From: Fructilactobacillus fructivorans
GTDB lineage: Bacteria > Bacillota > Bacilli > Lactobacillales > Lactobacillaceae
Assembly: GCF_001434095.1 (NCBI RefSeq)
Contig: NZ_AZDS01000002.1
Span: forward strand, 124,001-188,000
Length of the DNA stretch: 64,000 nucleotides
Direction of reading: 5' to 3'
In this document: in pieces, positions 27,182 through 36,634 of the stretch
Layout of the letters: the number at the start of each line of letters is the position of its first letter
Numbering within the stretch: position 1 is the stretch's first letter
Notes under the pieces: generated by a model
What the model was told of the DNA's origin: nothing
The model's database searches: none
Seen by the model: only the letters and a program-made list of their open reading frames with translations
Position numbers and translations under genes: made by a program

Positions 27182-27859
27182 TTCTTTTTCAAGGTTAAGC
27201 ATCTTACTCAAAGGTTTTGGAACGTGACGGGGACCTCTAACGGCCCTTACTCCGGCTCGTTTTAATTGCTCTAGGTTAAATTCAGTTGGTTTATACCTCT
27301 TAAGCAGATGTAAGCGCATGACGTAATGCATGGTGATGTTTTGGTCATGATAGTAATGCGGAAGGTTGACCGCTACCGCCACACATTTGTACTTGATGGC
27401 GGAAACGGGAGACGTAACGTAGATGTAGACCGTATCACCCACATGGATGTGGGTGGTTTGTTTCCAAATGATGGTTGCGTGTTTGGCAAAGTCACGTTCA
27501 AGGTCAAAGAACTTGGGGTTGGCTGGCACAATCCATTCCTGCCCGGTTGTCACCGGATCGTAGTTAAAGCAGTGGGTTGCAATGTTTTTTAGAATCGCAA
27601 CGTAGGCTTTCTTGATGTTGGTAGCGAAGCCGCCCTGGGGATCGACCGCCCGGAAGTTGGTGTATTCCGCATGGTAATCATTATCCATTACTTTGCCAGC
27701 AACTTGGCCGTTTCGATCAACGGTGATGGAAACCGAAAAATTGGTTTGAGGGATGATGGTTGTGTATTCCAAGTGGTCGTTGACCGATTTAAAGCCGAAA
27801 TTTCGTAGTTTCGTAAAATTTGGTTTTAAGTTCTTAAAAAGTTGTTGTTCAATCTCCAT
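27179..27859 (-). CDS. MmcQ/YjbR-like protein with C-terminal EVE/PUA-like region
   Basis: Product of 226 residues from ATG 27859 (GAGGG 5-6 bases upstream). The first 110 residues resemble MmcQ/YjbR proteins (FGFKSVNDHLEYTTII, a DRNGQVAGKVMD turn, and the YVAILKNIATHC helix). The second half (GQEWIVPANPKFFDLERDF, then HVGDTVYIYVTSP) resembles EVE/PUA-like folds that bind modified nucleotides. Its ATG overlaps the stop of the MerR gene by 11 bases, so they are coupled. Convergent with hdcA, so it is unlikely to be a decarboxylase accessory gene, although no other hdcB candidate is visible. Function unknown. Confidence 0.7.
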   Translation of the reverse strand: MEIEQQLFKNLKPNFTKLRNFGFKSVNDHLEYTTIIPQTNFSVSITVDRNGQVAGKVMDNDYHAEYTNFRAVDPQGGFATNIKKAYVAILKNIATHCFNYDPVTTGQEWIVPANPKFFDLERDFAKHATIIWKQTTHIHVGDTVYIYVTSPVSAIKYKCVAVAVNLPHYYHDQNITMHYVMRLHLLKRYKPTEFNLEQLKRAGVRAVRGPRHVPKPLSKMLNLEKE

Positions 27860-28679
27860 GATGTCCCTCTTGGGGATTAAGAAGAGCGTATTCAAGCCAA
27901 CCGTATTCAGAAGCCCCTGTTTTAATCAGATTATTATCAGAATTGATTTGCCATAAGTACGTTTGGGTTTCTAAATGATTTGTTTCACAGAATGATTTTA
28001 AAATCTTCAAACCACGTGTGATTCCGAGGAGATCATTTTTAACTAAAATACATACATAATTACCGGCATCCCTTTTGATCATTGGGATGAAAAGCTTCTG
28101 TTGGTGGCTGACGGTTTCTTTGATGACTCTGAAGGAAGCATTTGGATAGCCATTGGGATTATTAACTGGTAAATTCGTTAAAAATCCTGACTTTCCAGTA
28201 TCAATCACGGACAATGAATTCAATTGTTTATAAAACTCAGAAAAAAGTTGAGCCACTTCTTCTTCGGTACAGGTGGCCGATTCTTTTGAACACCAGAAAG
28301 TAGTTTGAACCCGTCTCTTAATGGCGGGCTGATATAAAACGGGCGGATCGGTAACGGTTTGCTGCTCAATTTTTTGGTTAATTACTTTTTGAATCTGGAG
28401 CAATTTATTAATTTTAGCGTCAATCCGGGTTTGCGCACTAAAGAGTTGCTCCCTTGAAGACTGATTGGACTTCCTTTGGATGACCTTAATTTCACTCAAA
28501 GAGATATCAAGTTTTCGGAGTCCCAAAATCAGCAGGAGGTCATATAGTTGCTGGTAATCGTAGTAACGATATCCAGCTTTCGTGCGATGGGCTGGTTTAA
28601 AGACGTCTTGTTGATCGTAGAAAATTAAGGTGCGACGGGTTGTGTTGGCTAGATCAGCCATCTCGCTTATTTTTAACAT
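27849..28679 (-). CDS. MerR-family transcriptional regulator
   Basis: Product of 276 residues starting MLKISEMADLANTTRRT, with AGGAGG 7 bases before ATG 28679. The N-terminal winged HTH (about residues 1-70, including LIFYDQQDVFKPAHRTKAGYRYYD as a core, cited here only in part) is followed by a dimerisation coiled coil (about 78-120) and a 150-residue effector domain resembling GyrI/BltR-type ligand-binding regions. It is divergent from a UvrA2-like ATPase whose promoter has the distorted spacing MerR activators work on, so that gene is the probable target. Ligand is probably a DNA-binding drug or similar small molecule (inference). Confidence 0.9.
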   Translation of the reverse strand: MLKISEMADLANTTRRTLIFYDQQDVFKPAHRTKAGYRYYDYQQLYDLLLILGLRKLDISLSEIKVIQRKSNQSSREQLFSAQTRIDAKINKLLQIQKVINQKIEQQTVTDPPVLYQPAIKRRVQTTFWCSKESATCTEEEVAQLFSEFYKQLNSLSVIDTGKSGFLTNLPVNNPNGYPNASFRVIKETVSHQQKLFIPMIKRDAGNYVCILVKNDLLGITRGLKILKSFCETNHLETQTYLWQINSDNNLIKTGASEYGWLEYALLNPQEGHHGD

Positions 28680-28787
28680 CCGAATTCCTCCTAAACGATG
28701 AGTTCTTAGTGTCATCATACAATTAATTATCAAGTAAAAAAATGTTGGATTAATTATGATGCAGAAACACCGCTGTTTAATTTATCA

Positions 28788-28818
28788 TTGACTGTAACGT
28801 TTCGTTACAGTTTAAAAT
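28788..28818 (+). promoter_or_regulatory. MerR-type promoter/operator of the UvrA2-like gene
   Basis: TTGACT (28788-28793) and TAAAAT (28813-28818) are separated by 19 bases rather than 17, the hallmark of MerR-activated promoters. The spacer holds a perfect inverted repeat, ACTGTAACG (28791-28799), TTT, CGTTACAGT (28803-28811). The MerR gene is divergent next door. Confidence 0.8.
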
Positions 28819-28842
28819 AATGACAGAAGATCGGAGGGAATT

Positions 28843-31371
28843 ATGATGAAAACAAATAATGAGCAAGTTAATCACATTGAGGTTCGTGGTGGTAATGTAC
28901 ATAATTTAAAGAATATTGACGTTGATATTCCGTTAAATCAATTCGTGGCCATTTCAGGCCCTTCAGGATCAGGGAAAAGTTCTCTTGCAATGGGAATCCT
29001 GTACGCTGAAGGATCACGACGCTACTTAGAAGCGTTGTCGACCTATACCAGACGGAGGATTAGTCAGAGTAAAAGATCGAACGTACGGGAAGTGCGGCAC
29101 ATTCCATCTGCCATTGCCCTACGTCAACGACCAAACGTACCCTCAGTAGGCTCAATGAGTGAGATTTTTAACGTTGTAAGGTTGATTTTTTCCCGTTTAG
29201 GATCAACTGTGTGTCCTAACGGTCATCGCGTTCAACCCAGTCTTAAAATCGCACAATCCATGGATTTGCCGGGTGGACCCGACAGCAAGATGGGAATGAT
29301 TACTTGTCCAACCTGCGGGGTGCAATTCATGGCCAAGTCAGCTGAGGACTTTGCGTTTAATGCTGGCGGTGCATGTAAGAGATGTCACGGAACCGGACAA
29401 GTACGGGAACTGGATGAGACTAAACTAATTGGGGATGAAAATCTCAGTCTAAAAGACGGGGCGGTTGCATCTTGGCATCTCCCTGGTAGAAATTTCATGC
29501 CGACGGTGGCGGCTAGTTTGGGCGTTCGGACCGATGTTCCCTATAAGGATTTAACTGATCACGAAAAAGACATTGTTTTGCATGGGAAGAAAAAACAATA
29601 TCCAGTTGATTTTAGAACTTCAACAGGACGAGTCTTTCATACTGACAATACCCTTTATGAGAATGCGTATGAAGCTGTTTATGATTCATTAAAAAAATCC
29701 AAAAGTGATCGAGCAATGAATAAAATTAACGAATTCTTTCATTTTTCGGTCTGCCCAGTTTGTCATGGGACCCGTTTGGATCCTAGTTTGTTGACGCAAA
29801 TTGTCGGCGATTTAAACATTGCTCAGGTGTCAGATCTTTCACTTGGAAAATTATCTGATTGGGAGAAGCAAACGAAGCAGGAGTTACCTGATGAGATGCA
29901 GGACATGGCGAATATCTTGTTTAAGAATTTAGCTGACACATTACAGCCATTGTTAGAACTAGGTCTCGATTACTTAACCCTAGCTCGAAACGGAAATAGC
30001 TTATCAACTGGGGAACTACAGCGGATTCAGTTAGCGAAGACCCTCAGGACTGAAACAACGGGGGTATTGTATGTTTTGGATGAACCGTCCATTGGACTAC
30101 ATCCAGCTAACATCAAGGGCTTAATTAACGTGTTTAAAAAATTGATTAAACAAGGCAATTCATTAGTGGTGGTTGACCACGAAGTTGACATTATTGAAGC
30201 AGCTGACTGGGTCATTGAAGTGGGACCTGGATCTGGTGACGCTGGAGGAAGAATCATCACCGAAGGGACGCCACACGACCTGATTGATGATCCTAAATCA
30301 TTGATTGGTCCCTTTATGGCGGGTAAAGCTGACATAATGCATGAGAAGGTGCCAACCATGAAATCTTCTGATGAACTTACCACTCATTTGAAAGTTGGAA
30401 AATATTTTAACCTTCACGATGTTGATGTCACGATTCCAGGAAATGAAATTACGGCAGTTACTGGGTTCTCAGGTGCTGGGAAGACAAGTTTGATTTTGGA
30501 CAGTCTCATCCCAGCGATCAGTGCTCATAATCATCATCAAGAATTACCTCATCAGGTTGAAGAATTAGACACTAATTTGACAAATGTAGTTAGTGTGGAC
30601 GCCAAACCAGTTGGAAAAAATTCTCGGTCTAGTTTAGCTACCTATACTTCGATTATGGATAATTTAAGAAGAATGTTTGCGCACCTACCGGATTCCAAGA
30701 AGCGGGGATATGGGATGGCGTACTTCTCTTACAATAACAAGCAGGGAGCCTGCGAACACTGTGGTGGAGTGGGAATGATTTCACTCGACATTCAATATTT
30801 ACCTGAGATGGAAGAAGTTTGTCCCTACTGTCATGGCTCCCGCTATAACCAAGCGATTCAACAGATTCATTGGCATGGCTACAGTATTGTGGACATCTTA
30901 AACATGTCAGTGAAAGAGGCCATAGAGGTGTTTAAGGGAGTTCCTAAGATTGAAAAGCAGTTGCGACTACTTGATGAGATCGGTTTGAACTATCTGAAGT
31001 TAGGGGAAAGTACTCCCAGCTTATCTGGCGGAGAAGCTCAGCGTTTGAAGTTAGTTAATCATCTCAATAAATCGCAAGACAAGACCCTGTTTGTCTTTGA
31101 TGAACCCTCCGTTGGGTTACATCCCCAAGATATTCAGACACTGCTGGGTGTTATTAATAAATTAAAGAAGAGCGGGGCCACCGTGATTATTATTACCCAT
31201 GATTTGGATCTGATGACAAATGCGGATTATTTGATTGATTTGGGGCCAAAGGGTGGTACAAATGGTGGTCAATTGATGGCCAGTGGTGAACCTAAAAAGC
31301 TAATCCAAAATCCAGTTAGTTCCACGCTTAAGTACTTGCGAAATCACTTTGTGAAATTTGGGTTAGTTTAG
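28843..31371 (+). CDS. UvrA paralog (UvrA2 class), ABC-type ATPase
   Basis: Product of 842 residues, about 100 shorter than housekeeping UvrA, which fits class II UvrA lacking the UvrB-binding insertion. Two ABC modules: Walker A GPSGSGKSS (39-47) and TGFSGAGKTS (about 540), signatures LSTGELQRIQLAK and LSGGEAQRLKLVN, Walker B LYVLDEPS and LFVFDEPS. Cys pairs of zinc modules are kept (CPTCG, CKRCHGTG, CPVCHGTR, CEHCGG, CPYCHGSR). UvrA2 proteins such as DrrC protect against intercalating drugs by clearing them from DNA. The divergent MerR gene and MerR-type promoter support a drug-inducible role. Confidence 0.88.
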   Translation: MMKTNNEQVNHIEVRGGNVHNLKNIDVDIPLNQFVAISGPSGSGKSSLAMGILYAEGSRRYLEALSTYTRRRISQSKRSNVREVRHIPSAIALRQRPNVPSVGSMSEIFNVVRLIFSRLGSTVCPNGHRVQPSLKIAQSMDLPGGPDSKMGMITCPTCGVQFMAKSAEDFAFNAGGACKRCHGTGQVRELDETKLIGDENLSLKDGAVASWHLPGRNFMPTVAASLGVRTDVPYKDLTDHEKDIVLHGKKKQYPVDFRTSTGRVFHTDNTLYENAYEAVYDSLKKSKSDRAMNKINEFFHFSVCPVCHGTRLDPSLLTQIVGDLNIAQVSDLSLGKLSDWEKQTKQELPDEMQDMANILFKNLADTLQPLLELGLDYLTLARNGNSLSTGELQRIQLAKTLRTETTGVLYVLDEPSIGLHPANIKGLINVFKKLIKQGNSLVVVDHEVDIIEAADWVIEVGPGSGDAGGRIITEGTPHDLIDDPKSLIGPFMAGKADIMHEKVPTMKSSDELTTHLKVGKYFNLHDVDVTIPGNEITAVTGFSGAGKTSLILDSLIPAISAHNHHQELPHQVEELDTNLTNVVSVDAKPVGKNSRSSLATYTSIMDNLRRMFAHLPDSKKRGYGMAYFSYNNKQGACEHCGGVGMISLDIQYLPEMEEVCPYCHGSRYNQAIQQIHWHGYSIVDILNMSVKEAIEVFKGVPKIEKQLRLLDEIGLNYLKLGESTPSLSGGEAQRLKLVNHLNKSQDKTLFVFDEPSVGLHPQDIQTLLGVINKLKKSGATVIIITHDLDLMTNADYLIDLGPKGGTNGGQLMASGEPKKLIQNPVSSTLKYLRNHFVKFGLV

Positions 31372-31388
31372 TTGATAGGAGAGAATTA

Positions 31389-31943
31389 ATGGATATTTTA
31401 GAAAGATTGTTAAAGGGTGCTCACGTATCTGCTGCTGATCCTGGATTTGAGAAGGTTTCAGCTATTATTGATAAGAATTCATTGCTGGAACAAGATTTAA
31501 ATTGTAATCGGCATACACATGCTGAACAGCATCAGTTGTTAGAAAAGATCATGCAACAAAAGATTGATCCGACTACTCAAGTTTCACTGCCGTTCCATAC
31601 AGATTTTGGTCCTCATATTTTTTTGGGAAAGAATTGTTTTATTAATAAAAACTCGATGTTTGTTGACCTTGGTGGCGTTTATTTTGGTAATCATATTTTA
31701 GTTGGACCGAACGTTACCTTTACGTCTTTGAATCATACCCTTGATCCAACGCATCGTTGGGACGTTAACAGTGCATCCGTTCACATTGAAGATAATGTTT
31801 GGATTGGCGCCGATGTGACCATTTTGCCGGGAGTAACGGTCGGTAAAAATGCTGTTATTGGTGCTGGTTCTGTTGTGACTAAGGACGTAAAAGCGAACAC
31901 GGTCGTGGTAGGAAGCCCAGCTCATTTCTTAAAAGCGATATAA
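31389..31943 (+). CDS. Sugar O-acetyltransferase (maltose/galactoside acetyltransferase type)
   Basis: Product of 184 residues with left-handed beta-helix hexapeptide repeats (IFLGKN, VYFGNH, VHIEDN, VWIGAD, VTILPG, AVIGAG). The catalytic His sits in SLNHTLD (about residue 116), and an N-terminal helical region ends in the DFGPHIFLGKN strand. Transfers acetyl from acetyl-CoA to a sugar or sugar-like hydroxyl. It starts 17 bases after the UvrA2-like gene with a GGAGAG site, so it may be co-transcribed, and acetylation of a drug would then fit. A housekeeping Maa/LacA role is equally possible. Confidence 0.88.
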   Translation: MDILERLLKGAHVSAADPGFEKVSAIIDKNSLLEQDLNCNRHTHAEQHQLLEKIMQQKIDPTTQVSLPFHTDFGPHIFLGKNCFINKNSMFVDLGGVYFGNHILVGPNVTFTSLNHTLDPTHRWDVNSASVHIEDNVWIGADVTILPGVTVGKNAVIGAGSVVTKDVKANTVVVGSPAHFLKAI

Positions 31944-31992
31944 TGGATTTGATAATAAATCACATTTGATCTAGAAAGAAAGGTAGAGGGAA

Positions 31993-32514
31993 ATGCACGC
32001 CAAATTAGGTAAATTTCATGGACTGCAAAAGGCACTTGGATCTCAATTCAATCAGTATCTTACGACTAACCTCCCTAAAGAAAGGGTAAGGGGATTATTG
32101 GTTGATAAAAGTGGAACCAAGACATCCGTTTTAATCATTACGAAGACCGAGTTGCTTATTTTTCAAGATGAGAATCAAACTTTTTCTCACCGATCCTACC
32201 CACGTAACATGATTGAAACCATGACATTCGTGAGTGGGGTTCCCAACGGCGCCCTTAAATTTCAGATTCGAAATCAAAAATTTAATTACCAAAACATTGT
32301 GTACGGTCGGGTCTATGACTTTACCCAGTCCGTTTTGAAACGTGGACTTACGGGTGCTAAATATGACAACACGATTCGTGGCGAAAGCAATTATCTCACT
32401 AACGCCGACCATGGTAAGGAAGTGGATCGGTTGCGAGTGGCCATGCAAAATGGAAAACTGAGTCGTTATGAGTACGACGACCTAAATGGTTCTATTTCTA
32501 AGGCTGGTAAGTAG
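31993..32514 (+). CDS. PH-like domain protein with C-terminal SHOCT-like motif
   Basis: Product of 173 residues. The middle (about 30-115) has the beta-strand pattern of bacterial PH-like domains (TSVLIITKTELLIF, SYPRNMIETMTF, LKFQIRNQKF). The end (LRVAMQNGKLSRYEYDDL) looks like a short SHOCT-type helical motif. Such proteins are often small, soluble and of unknown role. No TM or signal peptide. A strong AGGTAGAGGG site precedes ATG. The following acetyltransferase starts 10 bases after its stop. Confidence 0.75.
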   Translation: MHAKLGKFHGLQKALGSQFNQYLTTNLPKERVRGLLVDKSGTKTSVLIITKTELLIFQDENQTFSHRSYPRNMIETMTFVSGVPNGALKFQIRNQKFNYQNIVYGRVYDFTQSVLKRGLTGAKYDNTIRGESNYLTNADHGKEVDRLRVAMQNGKLSRYEYDDLNGSISKAGK

Positions 32515-32524
32515 AGGTAGATTG

Positions 32525-33088
32525 ATGTTTCCATATCAAGTTGATCAAGAAATTTCATTACGGCTTCCGGATCAAGCGGGAGATTCCCGACACCTGTATC
32601 AGTTGGTTAATAATTCCCGTACCACGATCGCAAGGTGGTTGCCGTGGGCTAATTCGATGAGATCAGTAAAGTCCGAGCAGCAGTTTTTGACACAAACCAT
32701 GGCATATTATCGTGCTGGAGATTCGGTTAACTTATTGATCATTTATCGAGATCAGATTGCTGGGATGATTAGTTTTAATTCGTTTGATGTTAACCAAAAG
32801 CAGGGTGAAATGGGGTACTGGCTTGGCAATCAGTACACTGGAAATGGAATTGTGCATCGAGCCGTTCTTTCCATGTGTCAAATTGGATTTTATGACTATC
32901 ATTTGAATCAAATTCATATCAAAGCTGTGGTTGATAATGATCGTAGTAATCAGGTTGCCAAACGAGCTGGCTTTCATCTAAATCAGGTAATTCAAGATGG
33001 CATTCTAATCAACGGTGTGGGTTATCAAACTAATGATTGGATCATGAAAAAAGTGAATTATAAAGCTCATCAGTCTATTAAGGTCTGA
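32525..33088 (+). CDS. GNAT acetyltransferase, RimJ/RimL-like
   Basis: Product of 187 residues from ATG 32525 with AGAGGTAG upstream; the frame extending back to 32486 overlaps the previous gene without a start signal. GNAT pattern: an MGYWLGNQYTGNGIVHRAV block (acetyl-CoA pyrophosphate-binding loop, here cited only as QYTGNG), followed by the YHLNQIHIKAVVDNDRSNQVAKR helix-strand (Asn-Arg-Ser-Asn near 150) and AGFHLN. RimJ/L-type enzymes acetylate N-termini of ribosomal proteins or small molecules. The substrate here is unknown. Confidence 0.88.
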   Translation: MFPYQVDQEISLRLPDQAGDSRHLYQLVNNSRTTIARWLPWANSMRSVKSEQQFLTQTMAYYRAGDSVNLLIIYRDQIAGMISFNSFDVNQKQGEMGYWLGNQYTGNGIVHRAVLSMCQIGFYDYHLNQIHIKAVVDNDRSNQVAKRAGFHLNQVIQDGILINGVGYQTNDWIMKKVNYKAHQSIKV

Positions 33089-33098
33089 TGGGCTTTTT
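33062..33098 (+). terminator. Terminator overlapping the end of the GNAT gene
   Basis: AAAGCTCATCAG and CTGATGGGCTTTTT arms. The 5' arm lies inside the last codons of the gene. Confidence 0.7.
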
Positions 33099-33215
33099 GA
33101 CGTCTTAGAAACGGACGCATGAAAATGGAAGTATTATAATTGGACTAATGTAATGCTTTAATTACAGTGAAAATTAAATTAATAATGATGTTATTAACAA
33201 AGTGAGGTGCTTCAA

Positions 33216-34400
33216 ATGAAATTTAGATACGCAAACGGGGTTCCTGAACACGTCAGCACGGTCACATCGAATCTTTTTAAAGCTGGTTCGGATCCTAAAG
33301 TGATTTCTTTTGGCGGTGGAATGCCTGCTCCGGAATTATTTCCGGTTGATGAGATTAAAGCCGCTGCCAACAAGGTTTTCGATCAGTATGGCCAAGTGGT
33401 TTTACAGTATTCCCAGTCGCTTGGATACGAAAAATTAAGAAAACAGATCGTGGACATCATGAAGGAACGCCACGTTGATACGGAGGTTAGTAACGTGGGA
33501 ATTGTGACAGGGTCGGAACAGGCTATTGACATTGTTTCACGGATGTTGATTAACCCCGGCGACGTGGTTCTGACTGAGGATCCCACCTATCTCTCAGCGA
33601 TTGATGTTTTTAAGTCGTATGGAGCTAAAATCGTTGGCATTCCCATGGACGAAGACGGGATGAAAACGGATGAGTTAGAAAAATTGATTCAAAAATATCC
33701 GGCCGCCAAGTTTATTTACACGATTCCAAACTTTCAAAATCCAACTGGACGAACCATGAGCGAACCACGACGTAAAGAATTGGTCCAGATCGGGAAAAAG
33801 GCCGGAATTCCCATTTTGGAAGACGATCCGTATGGGGCAATCCGTTACGCTGGTGAGTATTTACCGCCGCTCAAGCACTTTGATCATGATGGTGGCGTTA
33901 TTTATCTGAGTTCGTTTTCTAAGATTTTGGCTCCGGGGTTACGGCTAGGTTGGTTAGTGGCAGCACAAAATTTCATGGATAAATTCATCCTGTTTAAACA
34001 AAATGCCGATCTTCACACCGATAATCTGACGCAGTACATCGTCTCGCAGTATCTGAGTGACGTTGACATTCACGAGCACATTAAAAAGATTACTGATACC
34101 TATGAACACCGGGCTAACCTAATGATGCAACAAATTGATAAGTATTTTCCTAAAAACGTTCGCCACAGTAAGCCTGAGGGTGGCATGTTTATCTGGGTGG
34201 AAGTTCCAGGAGTAAATACGGCAAAATTATATCAGACGTGTCTCAACAATAACGTGGTTTTTGTTCCCGGATCCGCTTTTTATGCTGATGACGCCCAACC
34301 GGGGACGTTCCGACTTAATTTCTCAAACATGAATGATGAAGAGATTAAAGAAGGGATCAAACGAATGGGAAAGGCCATTTCCGAAGTCGTTGGTCAATAA
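33216..34400 (+). CDS. PLP-dependent aminotransferase, class I/II
   Basis: Product of 394 residues from ATG 33216 with GAGGTG 7 bases upstream. The pattern matches the 2-aminoadipate/aromatic aminotransferase branch that resembles MocR catalytic domains: SFGGGMPAPELFP, VTGSEQAIDI, YTIPNFQNPTG, LEDDPYGAIRY, and the PLP Lys in SSFSKILAPGLRLGW (about residue 237). C-terminal GGMFIWVEVPG and RLNFSN complete the active site. Transfers amino groups between amino acids and 2-oxoglutarate. Substrate is not certain. Monocistronic. Confidence 0.9.
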   Translation: MKFRYANGVPEHVSTVTSNLFKAGSDPKVISFGGGMPAPELFPVDEIKAAANKVFDQYGQVVLQYSQSLGYEKLRKQIVDIMKERHVDTEVSNVGIVTGSEQAIDIVSRMLINPGDVVLTEDPTYLSAIDVFKSYGAKIVGIPMDEDGMKTDELEKLIQKYPAAKFIYTIPNFQNPTGRTMSEPRRKELVQIGKKAGIPILEDDPYGAIRYAGEYLPPLKHFDHDGGVIYLSSFSKILAPGLRLGWLVAAQNFMDKFILFKQNADLHTDNLTQYIVSQYLSDVDIHEHIKKITDTYEHRANLMMQQIDKYFPKNVRHSKPEGGMFIWVEVPGVNTAKLYQTCLNNNVVFVPGSAFYADDAQPGTFRLNFSNMNDEEIKEGIKRMGKAISEVVGQ

Positions 34401-34404
34401 AATA

Positions 34405-34444
34405 AAAATAGCACCTAACTCATGCGAGTTAGATGCTATTTTTA
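34405..34444. terminator. Bidirectional terminator
   Basis: AAAATAGCACCTAACT and AGTTAGATGCTATTTTT arms around CATGCG, between convergent genes. Confidence 0.9.
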
Positions 34445-34445
34445 T

Positions 34446-36497
34446 TTATCTTTTATCCAATGAAGCTAAACTCGTGGATTTCTGTCCTAACTGCTTCTCG
34501 AGTTGTTTTTCCTTGTTAAATTCATTGTTGTAATTGTAATCTTTAGGATTAACCGGCTTAAAGCCCTTCGGATGATAGAAGCGCAGGAGATTTTCCTTGT
34601 TCAGTTTATCCGACAGTTCTAGTTCGGTGTTAACCTGCTTTTGGTTTTTGTTGATCTGTTCCTGTTGTGGTTTGGTGGGATGAAGCGGACGCTTGGTTCT
34701 ATTATCGTAGACCGTTCCGTTAGCTGACGTGTACTGGGGTGAAACCCAATCACGGTTTCTAAAGGCCACGACCTGATCGTGTTGTTTTGAGAAAAGATCG
34801 GTTCCAAACTGAACGTACGGTTTGGAGTTAACACCCAAGAGGTGCAAGATCGTTGGCAAAACGTCGATTTCACCGCCATACGTGTGATGGATCTTTCCAC
34901 CAGTCGTTCCTGGCATGTTGATCATGAAAGGAACCCTTTGAATCTGGCTGTGGTAGTAAGAGTTCCAATCGTTTGGCTTTACTCCTAACAACGGCGCCAA
35001 GCTCCGTTCGTCCTGATCCATTAGGCCGTAGTGGTCCCCGTAAATCACGATCATCGAGTTCTTATCGAGCCCCGTTTGGTGGAGATAATCATAGAATTCT
35101 TTGACGGACTGATCGAGGTAGTGGGCGGTCACAAAGTAGTTATTGACCTCTGGATTATCGGTGTTGGCGGTCTTAAACCGCATCTGTTTCTGATCCTTTT
35201 CGTCCAGAACGTACGGTAAGTGATTGGTAACCGTCAGATACTTGGCGTAGAACGGTTGTTGGAGATTTTCCAGGTATTTGTTGGAATCTTGAAAGAGGAG
35301 TTTGTCCTTTAATCCCATGCCTTCGGTTCGATCACCCTTTAAGTTGTAGTCCTTAGAACTAAAGAAATACTGGAAGCCAAGTCGCTTGTACGTGTTATTG
35401 CGGTTATAGAAATTGGCATCGTTACCGTGGAAAACGGCGGAGGTGTAGTTTTGTTGCTGCTTCAGGATGGCAGGGGCAGCTTGAAACGTGTTGGAATTTC
35501 CGTACTGTGAGAAGAGCGAACCTTCTGGCAGACCGTACGTACTAGTTTCCAGCATGTTTTCGGCGTCAGCCGTTCTTCCTTGTCCGACCTGATGATAGAA
35601 GTTATCAAATGAATTGGTCGATTGACTGTGGTAAATCTTGTTTAGAAATGGCGTAACTTCTTTGCCATTAATCTTCTTGTCGATCAAAAACTGTTGGAAG
35701 CTTTCCAGATGAATGATAATCACGTTCTTACCACGAGCTGAACCGTACATTGCCGGATTGGGAGCGGCATAGTGACTATTAGTAAATTTGAGGATGTCAT
35801 TTAGATCAGATTTCTTAGCGGTGGACCGGGCAATATTGGTCTGAATCGATTTGGTCCAGTCGTAGACAGTGTAGTTGTCGATTCCGATATATTTGACGAT
35901 GTCATTCTGCTTGCTTTGTGTACTTGATTGGGCAAACAGATTGGGATTATCAATGTGAGTTAGCACAAGATTGAGAATTAAGAAGAGAATTCCGATTCCG
36001 GTCGTAAGTAAGCTCCACCTTAGTTTTAAGGGATGCCGGTCAATTTTGATGACCCGAAACAGTAGTAATAGAATCACAATTACTAGGTCCAACCAGTAAA
36101 ACGTATCCCATTTATTAATCAAGGCGGTGTCACTCGTAATCAACCCACCGTTTAAGTTAGAATGGCCAGTTGTCATCGTGTCGGCGGTCATGAAGCCAAG
36201 GAAGCCCCGGAAATACACGATATTTATGTATAGTAAGACGGTGTTTAAGAAATCAATAAAGATGATAAACGGATAAAACAGTTTTGCGGGCTTTAGATAC
36301 AATGCCAGACTGAGTGTAATAATAATCGCGGCGAGCGGATTTATTAGTAAAATAATGTGTTGCATCCGACTCGCGGGAATCAGGTAAAAGACGTGATAGT
36401 ACGCGTAAACAGTTTTAAACCAGAACAGCGCGACAAGTAGGATGAAGAAGCCAATCCGAGTGTTGAAGACGTGAAGAATTTTTTTGATGATTTTCAA
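34446..36497 (-). CDS. LtaS-family phosphoglycerol transferase (lipoteichoic acid synthase type)
   Basis: Product of 683 residues: five TM helices in the first 180 residues, then an extracellular sulfatase-fold domain. Catalytic pieces are Glu265 (HLESFQ), nucleophile Thr309 (GQGRTADAE), His357 (FHGND) and Asp488-His489 (YGDHYG), matching the Mn-binding and Thr nucleophile layout of LtaS. It polymerises glycerol phosphate from phosphatidylglycerol onto a glycolipid, or primes it. The extracellular Lys/Gln-rich C-terminal tail (about 600-683) is longer than in S. aureus LtaS. Lactobacilli often have several paralogs, so it may not be the main synthase. Confidence 0.92.
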   Translation of the reverse strand: MKIIKKILHVFNTRIGFFILLVALFWFKTVYAYYHVFYLIPASRMQHIILLINPLAAIIITLSLALYLKPAKLFYPFIIFIDFLNTVLLYINIVYFRGFLGFMTADTMTTGHSNLNGGLITSDTALINKWDTFYWLDLVIVILLLLFRVIKIDRHPLKLRWSLLTTGIGILFLILNLVLTHIDNPNLFAQSSTQSKQNDIVKYIGIDNYTVYDWTKSIQTNIARSTAKKSDLNDILKFTNSHYAAPNPAMYGSARGKNVIIIHLESFQQFLIDKKINGKEVTPFLNKIYHSQSTNSFDNFYHQVGQGRTADAENMLETSTYGLPEGSLFSQYGNSNTFQAAPAILKQQQNYTSAVFHGNDANFYNRNNTYKRLGFQYFFSSKDYNLKGDRTEGMGLKDKLLFQDSNKYLENLQQPFYAKYLTVTNHLPYVLDEKDQKQMRFKTANTDNPEVNNYFVTAHYLDQSVKEFYDYLHQTGLDKNSMIVIYGDHYGLMDQDERSLAPLLGVKPNDWNSYYHSQIQRVPFMINMPGTTGGKIHHTYGGEIDVLPTILHLLGVNSKPYVQFGTDLFSKQHDQVVAFRNRDWVSPQYTSANGTVYDNRTKRPLHPTKPQQEQINKNQKQVNTELELSDKLNKENLLRFYHPKGFKPVNPKDYNYNNEFNKEKQLEKQLGQKSTSLASLDKR

Positions 36498-36581
36498 AGT
36501 TAGACGTTCCTTTATGTATTAAAAATTATGTAAGTTATTACACAATTAATATTTTATCATACTGAGAAGTCTTGAAATGAT

Positions 36582-36630
36582 AAAAAAGACTTCAAATGAC
36601 CTTTAATAAGCCAATCTGAAGTCTTTTTTA
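36582..36630. terminator. Terminator with large loop
   Basis: AAAAAAGACTTCA (36582-36594) and TGAAGTCTTTTTT (36617-36629). It can act on the leftward gene at 36635. Confidence 0.75.
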
Positions 36631-36634
36631 TTAT

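Noticed and set aside
27179-27859. HdcB maturation protein for HdcA
   Set aside because: It is convergent with hdcA and coupled to the MerR gene, and its domains look MmcQ/YjbR plus EVE-like; no positive evidence for HdcB.
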